Source: Antedon mediterranea
Lineage: Eukaryota; Echinodermata; Crinoidea; Comatulida; Antedonidae
DNA: 64,000 nt
Direction of reading: 5' to 3'
Assembly: GCF_964355755.1 (NCBI RefSeq)
Contig: NC_092678.1
Location: forward strand, 18,012,922-18,076,921
Shown: positions 32,004 through 43,770 of the stretch, one piece after another
Layout of the letters: every line of letters starts with the position of its first letter
How positions within the stretch are numbered: the stretch's first letter is position 1
Notes under the pieces: model-generated
What the model was told of the DNA's origin: nothing
The model's database searches: none
Seen by the model: the letters and a program-made list of their open reading frames with translations, nothing else
Made by a program: the position numbers and the translations under genes

Positions 32004-34180
32004 CTATTTAAGAAGAACATAATTAGGTGTTAATTGATTTTAATTTGAAAAACGAATATAGATTTTTTTTTTGGATATTGAAGTGTATCACAAAGATATT
32101 CATTGTTTAGTTTGCATGTGGTTATATGCCTACGGGAAGCAGGAAAGACACGCGGTTTTGTTTTTCCTTCCTTGGCTCCATGTTTCTTCCATTTACCTTT
32201 GCAAACTTCCTGTTTAACAGGTGAATAAACTACACAGGTTAGAAGCTACACTATAATATTCTTAATAAGCGCAGTGGGGTAGGCCTACAGATTTTAATGC
32301 AACAAAACTTTTCATGAAACAATTGGAAAAAATATAAAAACAACACAAAATTATAAAAATGGGTAAAATACTGACAGATGATAATTATCCATAATAAAAT
32401 ACAAATAACTTTAAAATGTTATCCTAATTAAAATAATTGGTTTTTATTATGTTTATATTGACTAAAATGATATACAGTACTAGTTATTATATTATGTTGT
32501 CTCACAGTAAACACAATTTAGAATATAAACAGGTCTGAAGTAAAGCAGAAGTGTAAGTTTAATTTTATTGATAGGTGTATTTTTGTCTAAAACTTTTTTT
32601 TTAAGTTTTAGCCTACGTTAAACTATCAATATAAGGCCTACTACTGTTATTGTTAGCCTTGTTTTAGTTTTGCTATTAACTATCAAGTCAACTCTTTTAA
32701 TATCTTGCAAGTCCAAGTTATCTTATACTCAGGTCTACAGTAATGTATACAGCAGCATTTAGATAAATAATTCAATTTCATATATTTATACATGCTTTTT
32801 TGCTGATAGACAATAATGTGCACAACATCAACTTATTTCTCCATGGTTTAACACAATTAACTTAATGTTAGAACAAGTCAAGGAAATCTTGCAAGTCTTA
32901 GTTATAATATTATACTCCAGGCCTACAGCAATTAGATAAATATTGACTTATATATTTATAAATTGTTTTGTGCTGGATACAAAATCAACTTACTTCTCCG
33001 TGGTTTAACACAATTTACTTACTGTTAGAACATGTAGAAGTCAACGAAATCTGACTTTAACAATAAAATAAATATCTAAAAAAATACGGTGATTAGAAAT
33101 ACATTAGTACATTGTGATAATACATTACTAAAGTGCCTTTAGCATGCTAATCCACTAATTGAAATCTAGCTGTCAATATTAACGTAACGAGTATCTACTT
33201 CTGAAGAAAAACTAGTTATTTGACTGCAGTGAAGTAACCTGCAGGGTGTTCAAACACATCGTTTTTAAGTTCATTGTCAGAGATAGAATATACAACCGTT
33301 CCATCAAGTAAACATCATCTTCAAAACCTTCTTTTTTACAAATTGATCGAAATATGACTCCGTATCTAGAACATTACTCCCCCTAGCGCATGCAGAAATT
33401 GAAACAGATTTTTGTTGTTGACCAGGAATGTGTAAAACTTGATATTGTCTGCCATATAATTTGATACCTTGTAATTATTACTGCATACAATGTTTCAATT
33501 ATAAGTTTTCTTATCTTGTAATGCAATATTACGGAAAGTTTGTACATCGTATGTAAGCAAAATAGTCGGATGCTGTAATGATTTCATGTGGACCTATTAA
33601 GTTTGTGTCAATGGATTCAGTATAAAATGATAACAGTATTAATAATTGCCATCATCATTCCATCAACATCGTGGGTATATTTATCCTGAGCCTCATCGTT
33701 CTTCTGATAATTTATTCATCAATTCATCGCTTAATCACCTTCGTCATCATCATAAGACATTATCATTATTATTGTCAACACCATCGTCAATGTGTGGGAA
33801 ATATTCGGTTCATGTAACTTGTATAGTAGCGCTCTCTTGAAAATACCTTACATTTCTCACAATAGGACATTATATAGTTATACTATGGTAGTACTAAGAC
33901 CGATATGAATAAGACAGTAAAATATCGAAACAAATTATTTTATTATCGTATATGAAAAGATCAAAGGATGACTGAATGAATAAACGTAGGAAAAATAAAA
34001 GTCTGCACAATAAAGAAAGATGATGATAATGATCATCATCATCGTAATTATCATCTTCAAAAATAATCCTCATTATCTTCATCATAAATGTAATCATCAT
34101 CACCATTATCATTATAAACATCAATAATATTACCATGTGATATAACGACTTAAATGTAGCGTTATGTGCGCGGAGTACTT
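32004..34180. other. AT-rich intergenic sequence with ATC-rich tracts
   Basis: Imperfect CATCATTATCATC-type runs occur at 33,640-33,800 and 34,020-34,125 and create low-complexity His/Ser- or Met/Ile-rich frames. A short local duplication is visible around 32,750-33,010 (CAACTTACTTCTCC / CAACTTATTTCTCC, each followed by a TGGTTTAACACAATT-like word). No gene recognised. Confidence 0.45.
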
Positions 34181-34187
34181 ATCTCCT

Positions 34188-34228
34188 CCCCCCCCCCCCA
34201 CCCCCCCCCCCCCCACCCCCACCCCCAT
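34188..34228. repeat. Poly-C simple repeat
   Basis: A near-pure C tract interrupted by single A bases. Length in an assembly is likely unreliable here. Confidence 0.9.
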
Positions 34229-34784
34229 CTCTTTCGAATTTGCGTAGACACCTGTCAGGAGACTAACGAACGCTAACTTCGTGGTGCATCAGTGACTTTG
34301 AAGCCAATGAACAGACACAATCGCTGATGAAGCAGCTTACATTTTAAACACTTCGGAAGTCGAAAATTTAATGATTATGTCGACCGAACAAATTTTACTT
34401 TCAACGCCGTGGATTCGAATACACGTTGCGTTAGATTAGAAATATTTAGGCCCAGCCCACGAGCCTTTTTAATGCATATTGCACTGTCGCTTTATCTGTA
34501 AAATTAACTATCTCTAAAACTAACTCAATAATTCGAATTTATTAGTCTATCGTCTTTATTACCAATTAACATACACATAAGTAACGGATAGATTCAATGT
34601 CTAATTGGAAATAATGTTTGGATATTAAAGTAAATCAAGCCAAACTAATTTTAATTATTAAGTATTTTAAATGTTTAAAATGTGTGGGTTTAACCAAGAA
34701 CACTAATAATATTGTCCACACAATAATCGTACTGATGCTAAACGCGTTCTTTAATATGGATAAATTAATAATTATACTAGACGG

Positions 34785-34925
34785 CCAGTGTCCACATTCG
34801 CATTGTGATCAATTAAACGCGACTCAACAGCTCACTATGTCGGTCGGTTGGTTGGTCGGTTGGTCGGTAAACACTAACTCAAATTTGCGCACGCGACTGC
34901 AGCCATGTATATGGCCTTGTTTACG
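34785..34925 (+). mobile_element. GGTC-microsatellite dispersed repeat, copy 2
   Basis: CAGCTCACTATGTCGGTCGG, a GGTT/GGTC tract, CACGCGACTGCAGCC and ATGTATATGGCCTTGTTT occur in the family order. Confidence 0.7.
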
Positions 34926-36265
34926 TTTAAAAGAACAAGCGATAGACCACAATTTACATTCCATTACCGTATGTGTTCTACTTTTCGCGCGCCCACTTAA
35001 TTATAATTATTTTACACCTACACCAATTAAAATATTTTCTATTTAATAATGATGCGATATGTCTTAATGAGTGATTTTTTTACCCACGCTTTATTATAAT
35101 CCTTGCATGCATCGTATACCATAAAATCTTAATCATGTATTCAATATATAATGCGCGCGGATTGATACACGACGCGGGGTGCGCAAAGTAATTATTAAAA
35201 TAGGTTTATTGTACTATTGTAAACACATTAAAGTGATGATTAAAATTAATCATGCGCTAAAACACAGCCGTGTGCACACATATTATTTTTATTGCTGTTC
35301 ACAAACAGAAACATAGTCACTCTCATAACACTTGATTCTTGTGCTACAGACAATAAACTGCACCCACAGTGTCTTGTCAGCAGTTTCTTATGAGTCTTTT
35401 TCCCGCATGGGTTACTGTTCGTAAGTATTGTGGCTGAGCCTGTTTGTGTAAAATTAAAATGATGAGACTCGAAACGTGTATTATTTGTTTTTTCAGAATA
35501 TACCATCGCTCTGAACTAACCATTAAACTAAACCTTCTCGAATACAGCCACCATATGTGATAGTGTATTATGGAATTTGCCTATGATACTGCGCAGATAT
35601 TGTTATAATGTCGAGATACAACATTGAGAATCGTGTACAGAGAAAGACAAAATCATTTATGTTATCCAGAAACATTCAATTATTTTTCCTATTAACATAT
35701 TCTAATATGAAAATATCCTTTGGGAGAAATAGAGTGTGAGGGGGTAGTTCAAATGGTATAATTACGTTTCCAATAATAATGCTTTAGGGAAAATGGGGAT
35801 CGAACCTAGGATTAATGATTCTCAACCTCTGCCCCCATAATCCCAACGCTCATTTAAACACTTTGATCTTTCCGTTTCTGTTATAAATTGTATTGCGAAG
35901 GTGCATAACCTATTCGTAGTCACTTAAACATCTGGAAATAGATGATACATAATATTACTAAAAGTGTCATCAACGTAGGCCTAAGCATTAGAAAACAGTA
36001 GACTCGTCTATAGTTATCGGGGACGGACAAAATGTCCTCTTGGTAGGGTTATTTGATGAGGTGCTAACCCATATTTTCTCTCATTCGTTTCGCTGGCAAG
36101 TGTTTCCTAAATAGGGGTGTCCCCTGAATAATTGTGTCCCCTGAATAGCGACATTATCGGTTCAGTTTTTTCCCTTATTTTTTTTTAGGCAAGTCAAGGT
36201 ATGAGCATAAAAGAAATGTGATGGATTTATTAAACATAAACGTATTATAATTGTATGAAATAAAT
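34926..36265. other. Intergenic sequence, no gene recognised
   Basis: There is a weak tRNA B-box-like word on the minus strand at about 35,797-35,812 (GGTTCGATCCCC) without a matching cloverleaf. The rest is unique AT-rich sequence. Confidence 0.4.
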
Positions 36266-36267
36266 AT

Positions 36268-36925
36268 GCATGTAGATGAAAAAAAAAAACAAAAACAACT
36301 AATGTAAGAAAAAATAAGCTTTGTTAATGAAAATGTGTTATAGATAATATGTATAAAAAGAGGAAACTATGTAATCAATGTGGTTAAATGATAATGTATG
36401 TATAAACAAAATAATATATGGAAATAGTTTTTTTTTTTAAAGAAAATAAGTAAAAAAAAAAAAAAGTGGAATGAATCCACATAAGAGAAGAAAGTAAAAA
36501 AGTTAAATGAAAATTTAAGAAGTTATAGATGCAAAAAAGGATCTGCTGGTTTTGTAAACATTAAAGAACAAAAATATTAATATTAATGTTAAAGGATGAG
36601 AACAATATTATGTTAACAGTAAACATGTAGTAAGTAATGAGTATAACAGAGAATATGCATTGTTAAATGAAAATGTGGTAGATGAAAAAATCAAAAACAA
36701 CTACGTAAGAAAAAAAAAAGCTTGTTAATGAAAATGTGTTACAGATAATATGTTTAATCAATGTGATAATATGTAAACAAATGAATAAATAAGTATATGT
36801 ATACAGATGATTAAACAAACATTGTAAATATAATGATATGTATAGTGTATAGTGAAAAATATATGTAAAGAGAACAGTGGTTTGGAAATAAAAGTGGGAT
36901 GAACCCACATAAGATAAAAAAAAAA
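36268..36925. repeat. Diverged tandem duplication, period about 410 bp, A-rich
   Basis: GATGAAAAAAAAAAACAAAA, GTTAATGAAAATGTGTTA, GATAATATGT and a small GTGGAATGAATCCAC hairpin motif occur in order at 36,270-36,480. They recur at 36,680-36,912, where the hairpin reads GTGGGATGAACCCAC. The compensating change keeps the hairpin paired. Confidence 0.6.
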
Positions 36926-36929
36926 AAGA

Positions 36930-37970
36930 AATGTGTATGTGTATAGGAGTGTCCCAAATTAGAGGTAATTCTGTTGCATGCCTTTTGTTTAGTATTATTA
37001 CAGCAAAAAAAAAAAATAATTTTTCAAAATAATTGTTTACGAGTTAAAATGGGAAATAATTAATTATGAACTGTTTTATAAGTTGTTTTGTGACTGTGCA
37101 ATTTGGTAGTAGTCACTCTCGTACTGTACATTTAAAAGTAACACATCCAAATGCCAACTTTAAGTCAATGGCTACCAGATGTCTCTGTGAGGCGGTTATT
37201 TGAACCAGTACCAGTACCATATTATCGTTTCTTGTCAAAAATGTTATTTGGTTACTAAATTCATTAAACAATGTGTGTATACCGTACGTATATATTTATT
37301 ATAAGTTTAACTAAATATAGTTTGATGACTGCATACTTGTTGTGTAGACGCGCCTGTGTTTTTTTTAACATGTTTTATAAATATGTAAAATTCATTGCCA
37401 AGTCTCCGATGTTAATTAAGCACATGGTTTTTTTGTAAAAGCATTATATTAAAAATGTAGATGTTTGTTTTTTTTGCTGGTACCATGCGTCTGTACTATT
37501 TTAAATATATATTTTAGCAGATAATGAATAATTGAAAGTACTTAAGTACAACTAAAGGTCAACTTGATTATAAATAATAATTATAAGAAACGTTAGAAGT
37601 GTTTCTTATAGTTACATCTTCCGCAAACACACTATTCCCAAGTTGCTATAATTAGCCGGTTTCATGTTTCCCGACAATCAACACATTTTTAAATGAATAT
37701 GGGCCCCCGGAGGGTTGTATGAAAGCATAAATTATTAGCCGCGTTATCAAGATGTTCGTTAGATCAGACAATAGAACTAAACATATGAAAATACAAAGGC
37801 AATCAGGAAATCCATCAGGAACAACGAACAAACGAATAACCTCAATGAGCTTAATATAGTCTGTGAAAATAATCATTAAATATTCAGTGTGTAGGTATGT
37901 GCCTTTTGAATTGTAAACAATAAAGATATGCATTCAAGGTTTTTGGATGAATGTTTAGTTCAAATAATGT
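36930..37970. other. AT-rich intergenic sequence, no gene seen
   Basis: No element ends or domains recognised. Confidence 0.45.
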
Positions 37971-37975
37971 TTACA

Positions 37976-38101
37976 GGGTTTGTTCCCATAGGACGCAACG
38001 CAAGGACTTAAGCGCAACGCTAGTGATTTGACCAATCACAAGCGATGGATTATACGAACTGTTTGCGTTTACCTGCTTGCGTTCTGTTATAGTGTGAAGC
38101 T
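37976..38101. mobile_element. Family 1 MITE, shortened copy
   Basis: GGACGCAACGCAAGGAC, TTGACCAATCACAAGCGATG, then GTTCTGTTATAGTGTGAAGC follow the family order, with a diverged right end. Confidence 0.6.
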
Positions 38102-38119
38102 AGCCTACGCTAGAATTCT

Positions 38120-38271
38120 AGAGCTCTGTCTACACTAATCATTTATTTTGACAAAAACAAGTTTGGTAGTGATATAAAGTAATTATATCCATTTTGGGCA
38201 TATCACATTTTTTTTGTCATATAAAGTTTGATTGTGTAAAATGCACTTATGCATGTGTAAACAGAGCTTTA
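38120..38271. mobile_element. AAGCTCTGTCTACACT-family MITE, copy 3
   Basis: GAGCTCTGTCTACACT at the left and AAACAGAGCTTT at the right enclose TTGACAAAAACAAG and GGGCATATCACATTTTTTT. Confidence 0.75.
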
Positions 38272-38469
38272 GAGAGGTTAAGTGCTATAAGGAAGTATAA
38301 GTTGAGGATAGGTGGTACGCTTGAGGTAGCGAGATAACAGAATAAAACTGACTTTGATCAACAAAGATCCATTGAACAATTGTAATTTACATTTTAGAAC
38401 CAACCTGATCATTTTAGTTCTGTGAATCCGTCAGTCCAGTCTAAATCTATAAATTTTTCCCTGGTCAGT

Positions 38470-38613
38470 CTAAAGCTCTGTCTACACTATCACATTTTAT
38501 GTGACAAACAGATGCGATATGCCCATATATGTACATGATGAAATATCATTACTATTTGGTATATCACTACCATATTTGGGCATATCACACTTTTTTGATA
38601 GTGTAGAGCCTAA
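38470..38613. mobile_element. AAGCTCTGTCTACACT-family MITE, copy 4
   Basis: TAAAGCTCTGTCTACACTAT to TTTTTTGATAGTGTAGAGCC, with CCATATTTGGGCATATCACA inside. Confidence 0.8.
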
Positions 38614-38763
38614 GTATTACCAACAACTTCGTAAAAATTATAATTATAATTGACAATGTAAGCATATCTACTTATTTATCCACACCTTTTCTGTTTTACC
38701 CCATTATGCAGCCGTCAGTAAATACATCTTAATTGATTATCGTCATTGAGATACACATCAGGT

Positions 38764-38915
38764 TTAAGCCTTTTTAAACTTCATGTGACAAACAAATGTA
38801 ATATACCCATGGAAATTATGCTGTTATATCACCATATACCATATTTGGGCATATTACTGCCATATTTGGGAACATCACACTTATTTGTCAAACTAGTTTG
38901 AGTGAGACAGACCGT
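38764..38915. mobile_element. AAGCTCTGTCTACACT-family MITE, diverged copy 5
   Basis: TTTAAGCCTTTTTAAACTTC stands for the left end and CAAACTAGTTTGAGTGAGAC for the right. The core CCATATTTGGGCATATTAC is kept. Confidence 0.6.
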
Positions 38916-40815
38916 GGTAGTGATATCAACGTCTTGAAACTTGCAGAAGGAAGACAACAAAACATAAAACAAACGTAACAAATCAATAATACATATCATG
39001 TGTTTTGAACGTCATCGAATTCCTAAATGCTCTGCGCATGCACTGACAAAAAAAATAACATCAAGATGAGCAAGTTTTAAGCTGTGGTTTTCTTCACAAT
39101 CATTTGTACTTTCACAGTTAAACTAATATTTTTCCGGCTACACTGGGAATTAAATAGAAACGACTTGATATGATACCTAGGGATTTATTTAATCAGTCTA
39201 TGTGTATTTTACTTAGGCAATGCCGACTGAGGTAATCAAACTGTGCATTTTATCTTGTCAAGACTTCGTAAAAACAGCTGCCGATATTTTTATGCTTGAT
39301 GTTTAATTAAGATTTTGAGCGCTATCTACACAGCATTATCTGTTGACATTTGTATTTTAGTTTCTTCAACTCCTCATTGACAATCGTTAGTAAAAGAAAA
39401 CAAATATATAAAAGTGTATTGAAGCTGGTTCTACCAGTCTCTAGTAAAAGTACCCCGTTTTGTATATGTGATGGCGCTAGTAACTCTCCGTTATGCATGA
39501 GTAAATAATGTATTGACGTATATGTGATGGCGCTAGTTACTCACCGTTATGCATGATTGATTAAAAATGACTTAATGCATGAACGCTATTGGTACGTTGC
39601 GGGTATTAATTAAAATGTATTTTCATGTTATTAATAGCTTCGTTATTGAATTTAAAATTAATAGGTCTACAATTTAAAGCTGAATTATAAAATTAAAAAA
39701 AACCGTTGCAGTTATTGATCTCCTGAACCTACCTTAGTGGTTAGTCCCATGGGCCTACTATGGAATGGCCACAATAGGACTATGATCCTTCATATTACAT
39801 TTGAGATATATTTACCTGGTGAAAACCTACTGCATTGGTCATTAGTTATTTTTTTTAAAATAATTTATACCTTTTGCCCAAACGACGTTGTCTGTTCTTG
39901 GAAATTCGTCTACTTAAATTTGAATAGTATCACATTTATCAATTAGTATATCTAACCAATCACGTGTACCCAATACAGAGTAGTTACATTTTGTGAAATG
40001 AATTGAAATGTTTGCTATCTTATCCTTAGATAAAGATGTTTGCCCTAAAGACAGTGTTTAATCAGTCTGTTGATTGGAACATCAAGTGACTCATCATCAG
40101 AGATATAAAGGCGTCAACATTCCGTTGTTGTATTAATAATGCTTATATATTATATGATAACAAATTCATGAGGGTTTTCGGATTGCACACTACGGTGTAG
40201 AGTTGTTTATTTGTTTGACATTTATCTGACATTTTACGGGGCGCCTTTTTATTTTTAAGTGTTAGGACGTGTTAGATGTGTGTATTCTCTTGTTAGTAGT
40301 CTTTCATAGTAATGGAATATAAAGGCATTAAGTGTAACCAATTATGTATAAGTGTTTGGACGTGTTTTTCCGTTTTGAGTATTTTCTTTTTATTCTCCCA
40401 AAGTAATGGGATTCTCCATCCCCAGTGCCTTTCTAAAATCCTAAAAATTTATGGTTTCAAATCTTCTAAAATGTGATTATGAGCGCCATTCAACATATGC
40501 CTATGACATTGGTTGATGCATCTTTCGAAAGCAATAATTGGTAACCTGATGTTTTTTTTTCAATAATATATTTAATGTTATTTATTATTAACTTGACATT
40601 TTTAACTGACTAACGCTTATTAATAGAATTGTAATTAATATCTGTTTTCGTTATAGAGGATGTTGTTGTTTTTGTCGGGAAAGATTTTTTTTTAATTGAA
40701 CCCGAAACCCGTTCATTACAAACTACAATGTACAATGTTTTTTGGTTTTCTCGCATCAGTAACTTCATAATATTTCAACTCTGGTGGCGCTGTTTCAATT
40801 ATTATTATTATTAAA
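38916..40815. other. Intergenic sequence with one short direct repeat
   Basis: TATATGTGATGGCGCTAGT followed by ACTC(T/A)CCGTTATGCATGA occurs at about 39,464 and 39,520. A related inverted word (TAATCATGCATAACGGAGTG) lies at 44,923-44,943. No gene recognised. Confidence 0.5.
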
Positions 40816-40819
40816 CATG

Positions 40820-41132
40820 TAACACGTTAAAAAGAAAGTATAGAAATGACTTATGGACGAAAAAAATAATGTTGTGTATCATGCGTTATTCACTGTAAAC
40901 AGGTTAAAAAGAAAAAAGAAAGTATGGAAATGACTTATGGACGAATAAAATAATGTTGCATATAGTGCGTTATTCACTGTAAACACGTTAAGAAGAAAGA
41001 ATGAAAATTACTTATGGACGAATAAAATAATGTTGTATCAAGCGTTATTCACTGTAAACACGTAAGGAAGAACATAAAGAAATGACTTATAGACAAATAA
41101 AATAATGTTGCATCATGCGTTATTCACTGTTT
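40820..41132. repeat. ~77-bp tandem repeat, about 4 copies
   Basis: TGACTTATGGACGAA, AATAATGTTG and GCGTTATTCACTGTAAACAC recur at roughly 84, 77 and 75 base spacing. Confidence 0.9.
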
Positions 41133-41545
41133 TATCAGAGTCAACGTCTTCTTTGGTTACATGTACTGTTCATTAATTTTGCAATTTCTTATGCCCGAAT
41201 GTAGGCCATATTGAGTCCATTAGTCAATAATTCAAGTACTTTTTGATTTGGATATATATCTCTTAATCAATTCTTTAAATTGGTTCTGACAGAGAGAAAA
41301 AAATATCGTCAATTGAGCCATTTGGATTTTGTAAAAACCCTACAAACCGAACGTGAGCCATAACGATTTTCTAAGCCCCTTCAAAGAGTATTGAGTTTAT
41401 CTTGGTATATCTCCTAACCATCTAAAACTCGATTTTAATAGCTTAAAATATCTTATAAAACCATTTAATTGGAACTTGTAGCTGATGTTAAACCATGTTT
41501 GTCTTGTAAAAACGAGAGAACGAGCGTCGAACTGATCGCCTGCAA
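41133..41545. other. Intergenic sequence, no gene seen
   Basis: Unique AT-rich sequence. Confidence 0.45.
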
Positions 41546-41548
41546 ATC

Positions 41549-41796
41549 TTTAAGTCCAAGTTACAAATCTTCAAGATACATAATTTTGTTACAGTCAAAG
41601 GACGCCAAGATACACTAGATAAAATATTAATAATAGGCCTTGTAATGGAAGGAGACATTTTTAGTCGCGTGCAAACACGACTCTACAGCTCACTATGTCG
41701 GTCGGTTGGTCTGTCGGTCGGTCGGTTGGTCGGTCGGTTGGTCAGTAATCACTACCGGTAACGACTGCAGCCATGTATATGGCCTTATTTTCTCTT
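41549..41796 (+). mobile_element. GGTC-microsatellite dispersed repeat, long copy 3
   Basis: It has the family core plus about 110 bases to the left (TTTAAGTCCAAGTTACAAAT, GTCAAAGGACGCCAAGATAC, AATGGAAGGAGACATTTTTA) that are shared almost base for base with 43,530-43,640. This shows a longer family unit than copies 1, 2 and 5 reveal, or a local duplication. Confidence 0.8.
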
Positions 41797-42312
41797 GTGG
41801 AGGATCATACATATTTTTCCTTTCTATTACTTACACAAAGTATCATTGGGTATCACATCATATTTATCTTTTTTTCTGATATATTTATATTTCGTAGTAC
41901 ATTATCATACCATAGAATACGCCTACATTGATGTTTGCTATAATGTTATATTGTAGTGTCAATTTTAACCGTAGGAAACTGTTTTATATTGTAACGTTGG
42001 TGGAAGTGTAAACTCCTTACCAAAATGTTTATCTATAGTGACAAATTCGTCATGGCCGCCATTTCGTGTGATATTAGAACAATCCAAACAAGTACAGTCT
42101 ATTTGTATGTATGACATTTCGACATCTTTCCTTTTCACAAGTATCCACCAATTTGAGAAAGCGATCTCTCTGATACAATGGGTATACTTATACAGATACA
42201 TTTATATATAAGTATATTGGCTGTGAACCATAATGAAATGGCAGAGATATTAATGACTATTTTGGAATCAACGGATTTCTGAAATCCAGTATGACCATAG
42301 AAGAAGGTATCG
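41797..42312. other. Intergenic sequence, no gene seen
   Basis: Frames on the minus strand at 41,965-42,201 and 42,135-42,344 overlap and have no recognisable domains. Confidence 0.4.
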
Positions 42313-42473
42313 GCTTTAAGCCTTGTCCCTTCATGTGACAACAAAATGCGATGTGCCCATATATGGACATGCTGATGTCATATTACTACCATATTTGGAC
42401 ATATCACTACCCTGTTTGGGCACATCAGACTGTTTTTTTGTAAAACGTGTTTGATAGTGTACACAGAGCTTTA
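42313..42473. mobile_element. AAGCTCTGTCTACACT-family MITE, copy 6
   Basis: TTTAAGCCTTGTCCCTTCAT to GATAGTGTACACAGAGCTTT, with GATGTGCCCATATATGGACA and CACTACCCTGTTTGGGCACA inside. Confidence 0.75.
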
Positions 42474-43525
42474 CATACAAGCTTGCGAAAGAAATTCCGA
42501 TTGTGTAAAAAATGGTAATATTGTATTGGTGTTTATGGTGCTTTCTGTAGTTTTAAAATTAAGGAATTTGTGTAAGCCATTTAAAGATAAACAAAGCACA
42601 TGGCTGCGTACTGGGATTTTAAACGTATTTTAAAAGACTCTTTCCAGTCTATTTGGTTTTTGTTACCTTTTAAGCAATTTTGTAATTGTATTTATGAATT
42701 TGGCGTAAGTTATTAAAGGATTAGTAGACTTATTTCTACAAATATGAGCGTCTTTATTTGTTTTCAGGTAGATTGTTGTTCACACTACGCTACTCGCCAC
42801 AACAATTCATAGTTTTGTTGAAAGAGTACAATAGTATGATTCTATTGTATCAGAATAAAGACCATGATTCCGTTGTGTTAAAGTGAATTTTAAAATGTGT
42901 TTTTGTTGTAGTTTGTGAACAATGCTCTGTTGACGGTGCTTTACTGCTTTAAGTATAAAGCTTTACTCTATTCAGCTTCTCCAATTTCGCGTATAAGTTC
43001 TCCGTCGCCAAGTGAAAACAATACGTTTCTTTATAAGTTTTTAAGAAATGGTAATCGCTGTTAATGGAATCTCCATATATAGACCTGTTAGTTATGCGTT
43101 GTTTTCTTATACGATAATTACGTTGAAATGCACAACAAATTTTCTTGACTAGGTCTATAATAGTATTTTTACGTTTATGTCTTCGTTATGGAATTGATAC
43201 TGTTAGTTATGAGTTTTTGCTTATAAAATAATTTCGTTGAAATGCAAAACAACTTTGTTTAATAGGTCTATAGAAAAACACTTTTACTTTTATTCTCTTT
43301 GTTTTATGTTATGGCAATCACCGTTATGGCATTACCATAATTATATAAACCTTTCGTTTATGGTGTATAATAGGCCTATTGAAAAACAGTTTTACTTTTA
43401 TTCTCTTTGTTCTGTTGCAGTCTCGATTTCCCGCACATTATTAATTATGGTTTTAATATATCTTTCATTTTCATTCAGTCGCATTTTTTCTATGTTAGTT
43501 ATGGTTTATGCAATAGCGTTGCACC
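42474..43525. other. Intergenic sequence with a local duplication and one weak exon candidate
   Basis: AATAGGTCTATAGAAAAACAC plus TTTTACTTTTATTCTCTTTG (43,260-43,303) recurs as AATAGGCCTATTGAAAAACA plus the same tail (43,370-43,411). A splice-acceptor-like site at 42,767 precedes a short open frame (see findings). Confidence 0.45.
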
Positions 43526-43529
43526 TAAT

Positions 43530-43770
43530 TTTTAAGTCCAAGTTACAAATCTTCAAGATACATCATTTTGTTACAGTCAAAGGACGCCAAGATACACTAG
43601 ATAATATATTAATAATAGGCCTAGTAATGGAAGGAGACATTTTTAGTTTTTGCAAACACGACTCTATAGTTCACTATGTCGGTCGGTCGGTCTGTCGGTC
43701 TGTCTGTCGGTCTGTCTGTCGGTCCGGTATCACTATGCATTTTAGCACGCGACTTATGGCCTTGTTTTGA
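43530..43770 (+). mobile_element. GGTC-microsatellite dispersed repeat, long copy 4
   Basis: It shares the left extension with copy 3. Its internal tract is GGTC/TGTC-rich and the right end is shortened to CACGCGACTTATGGCCTTGT. The plus-strand frames crossing it are incidental. Confidence 0.8.

Noticed and set aside
33646-34136. His/Ser-rich and Met/Ile-rich frames
   Set aside because: They translate imperfect ATC/CAT simple repeats.
35738-35870. tRNA-like segment on the minus strand (GGTTCGATCCCC near 35,797-35,812)
   Set aside because: The T-arm stem does not pair and no convincing A box or anticodon arm lies at the right distance. It may be an old SINE fragment.
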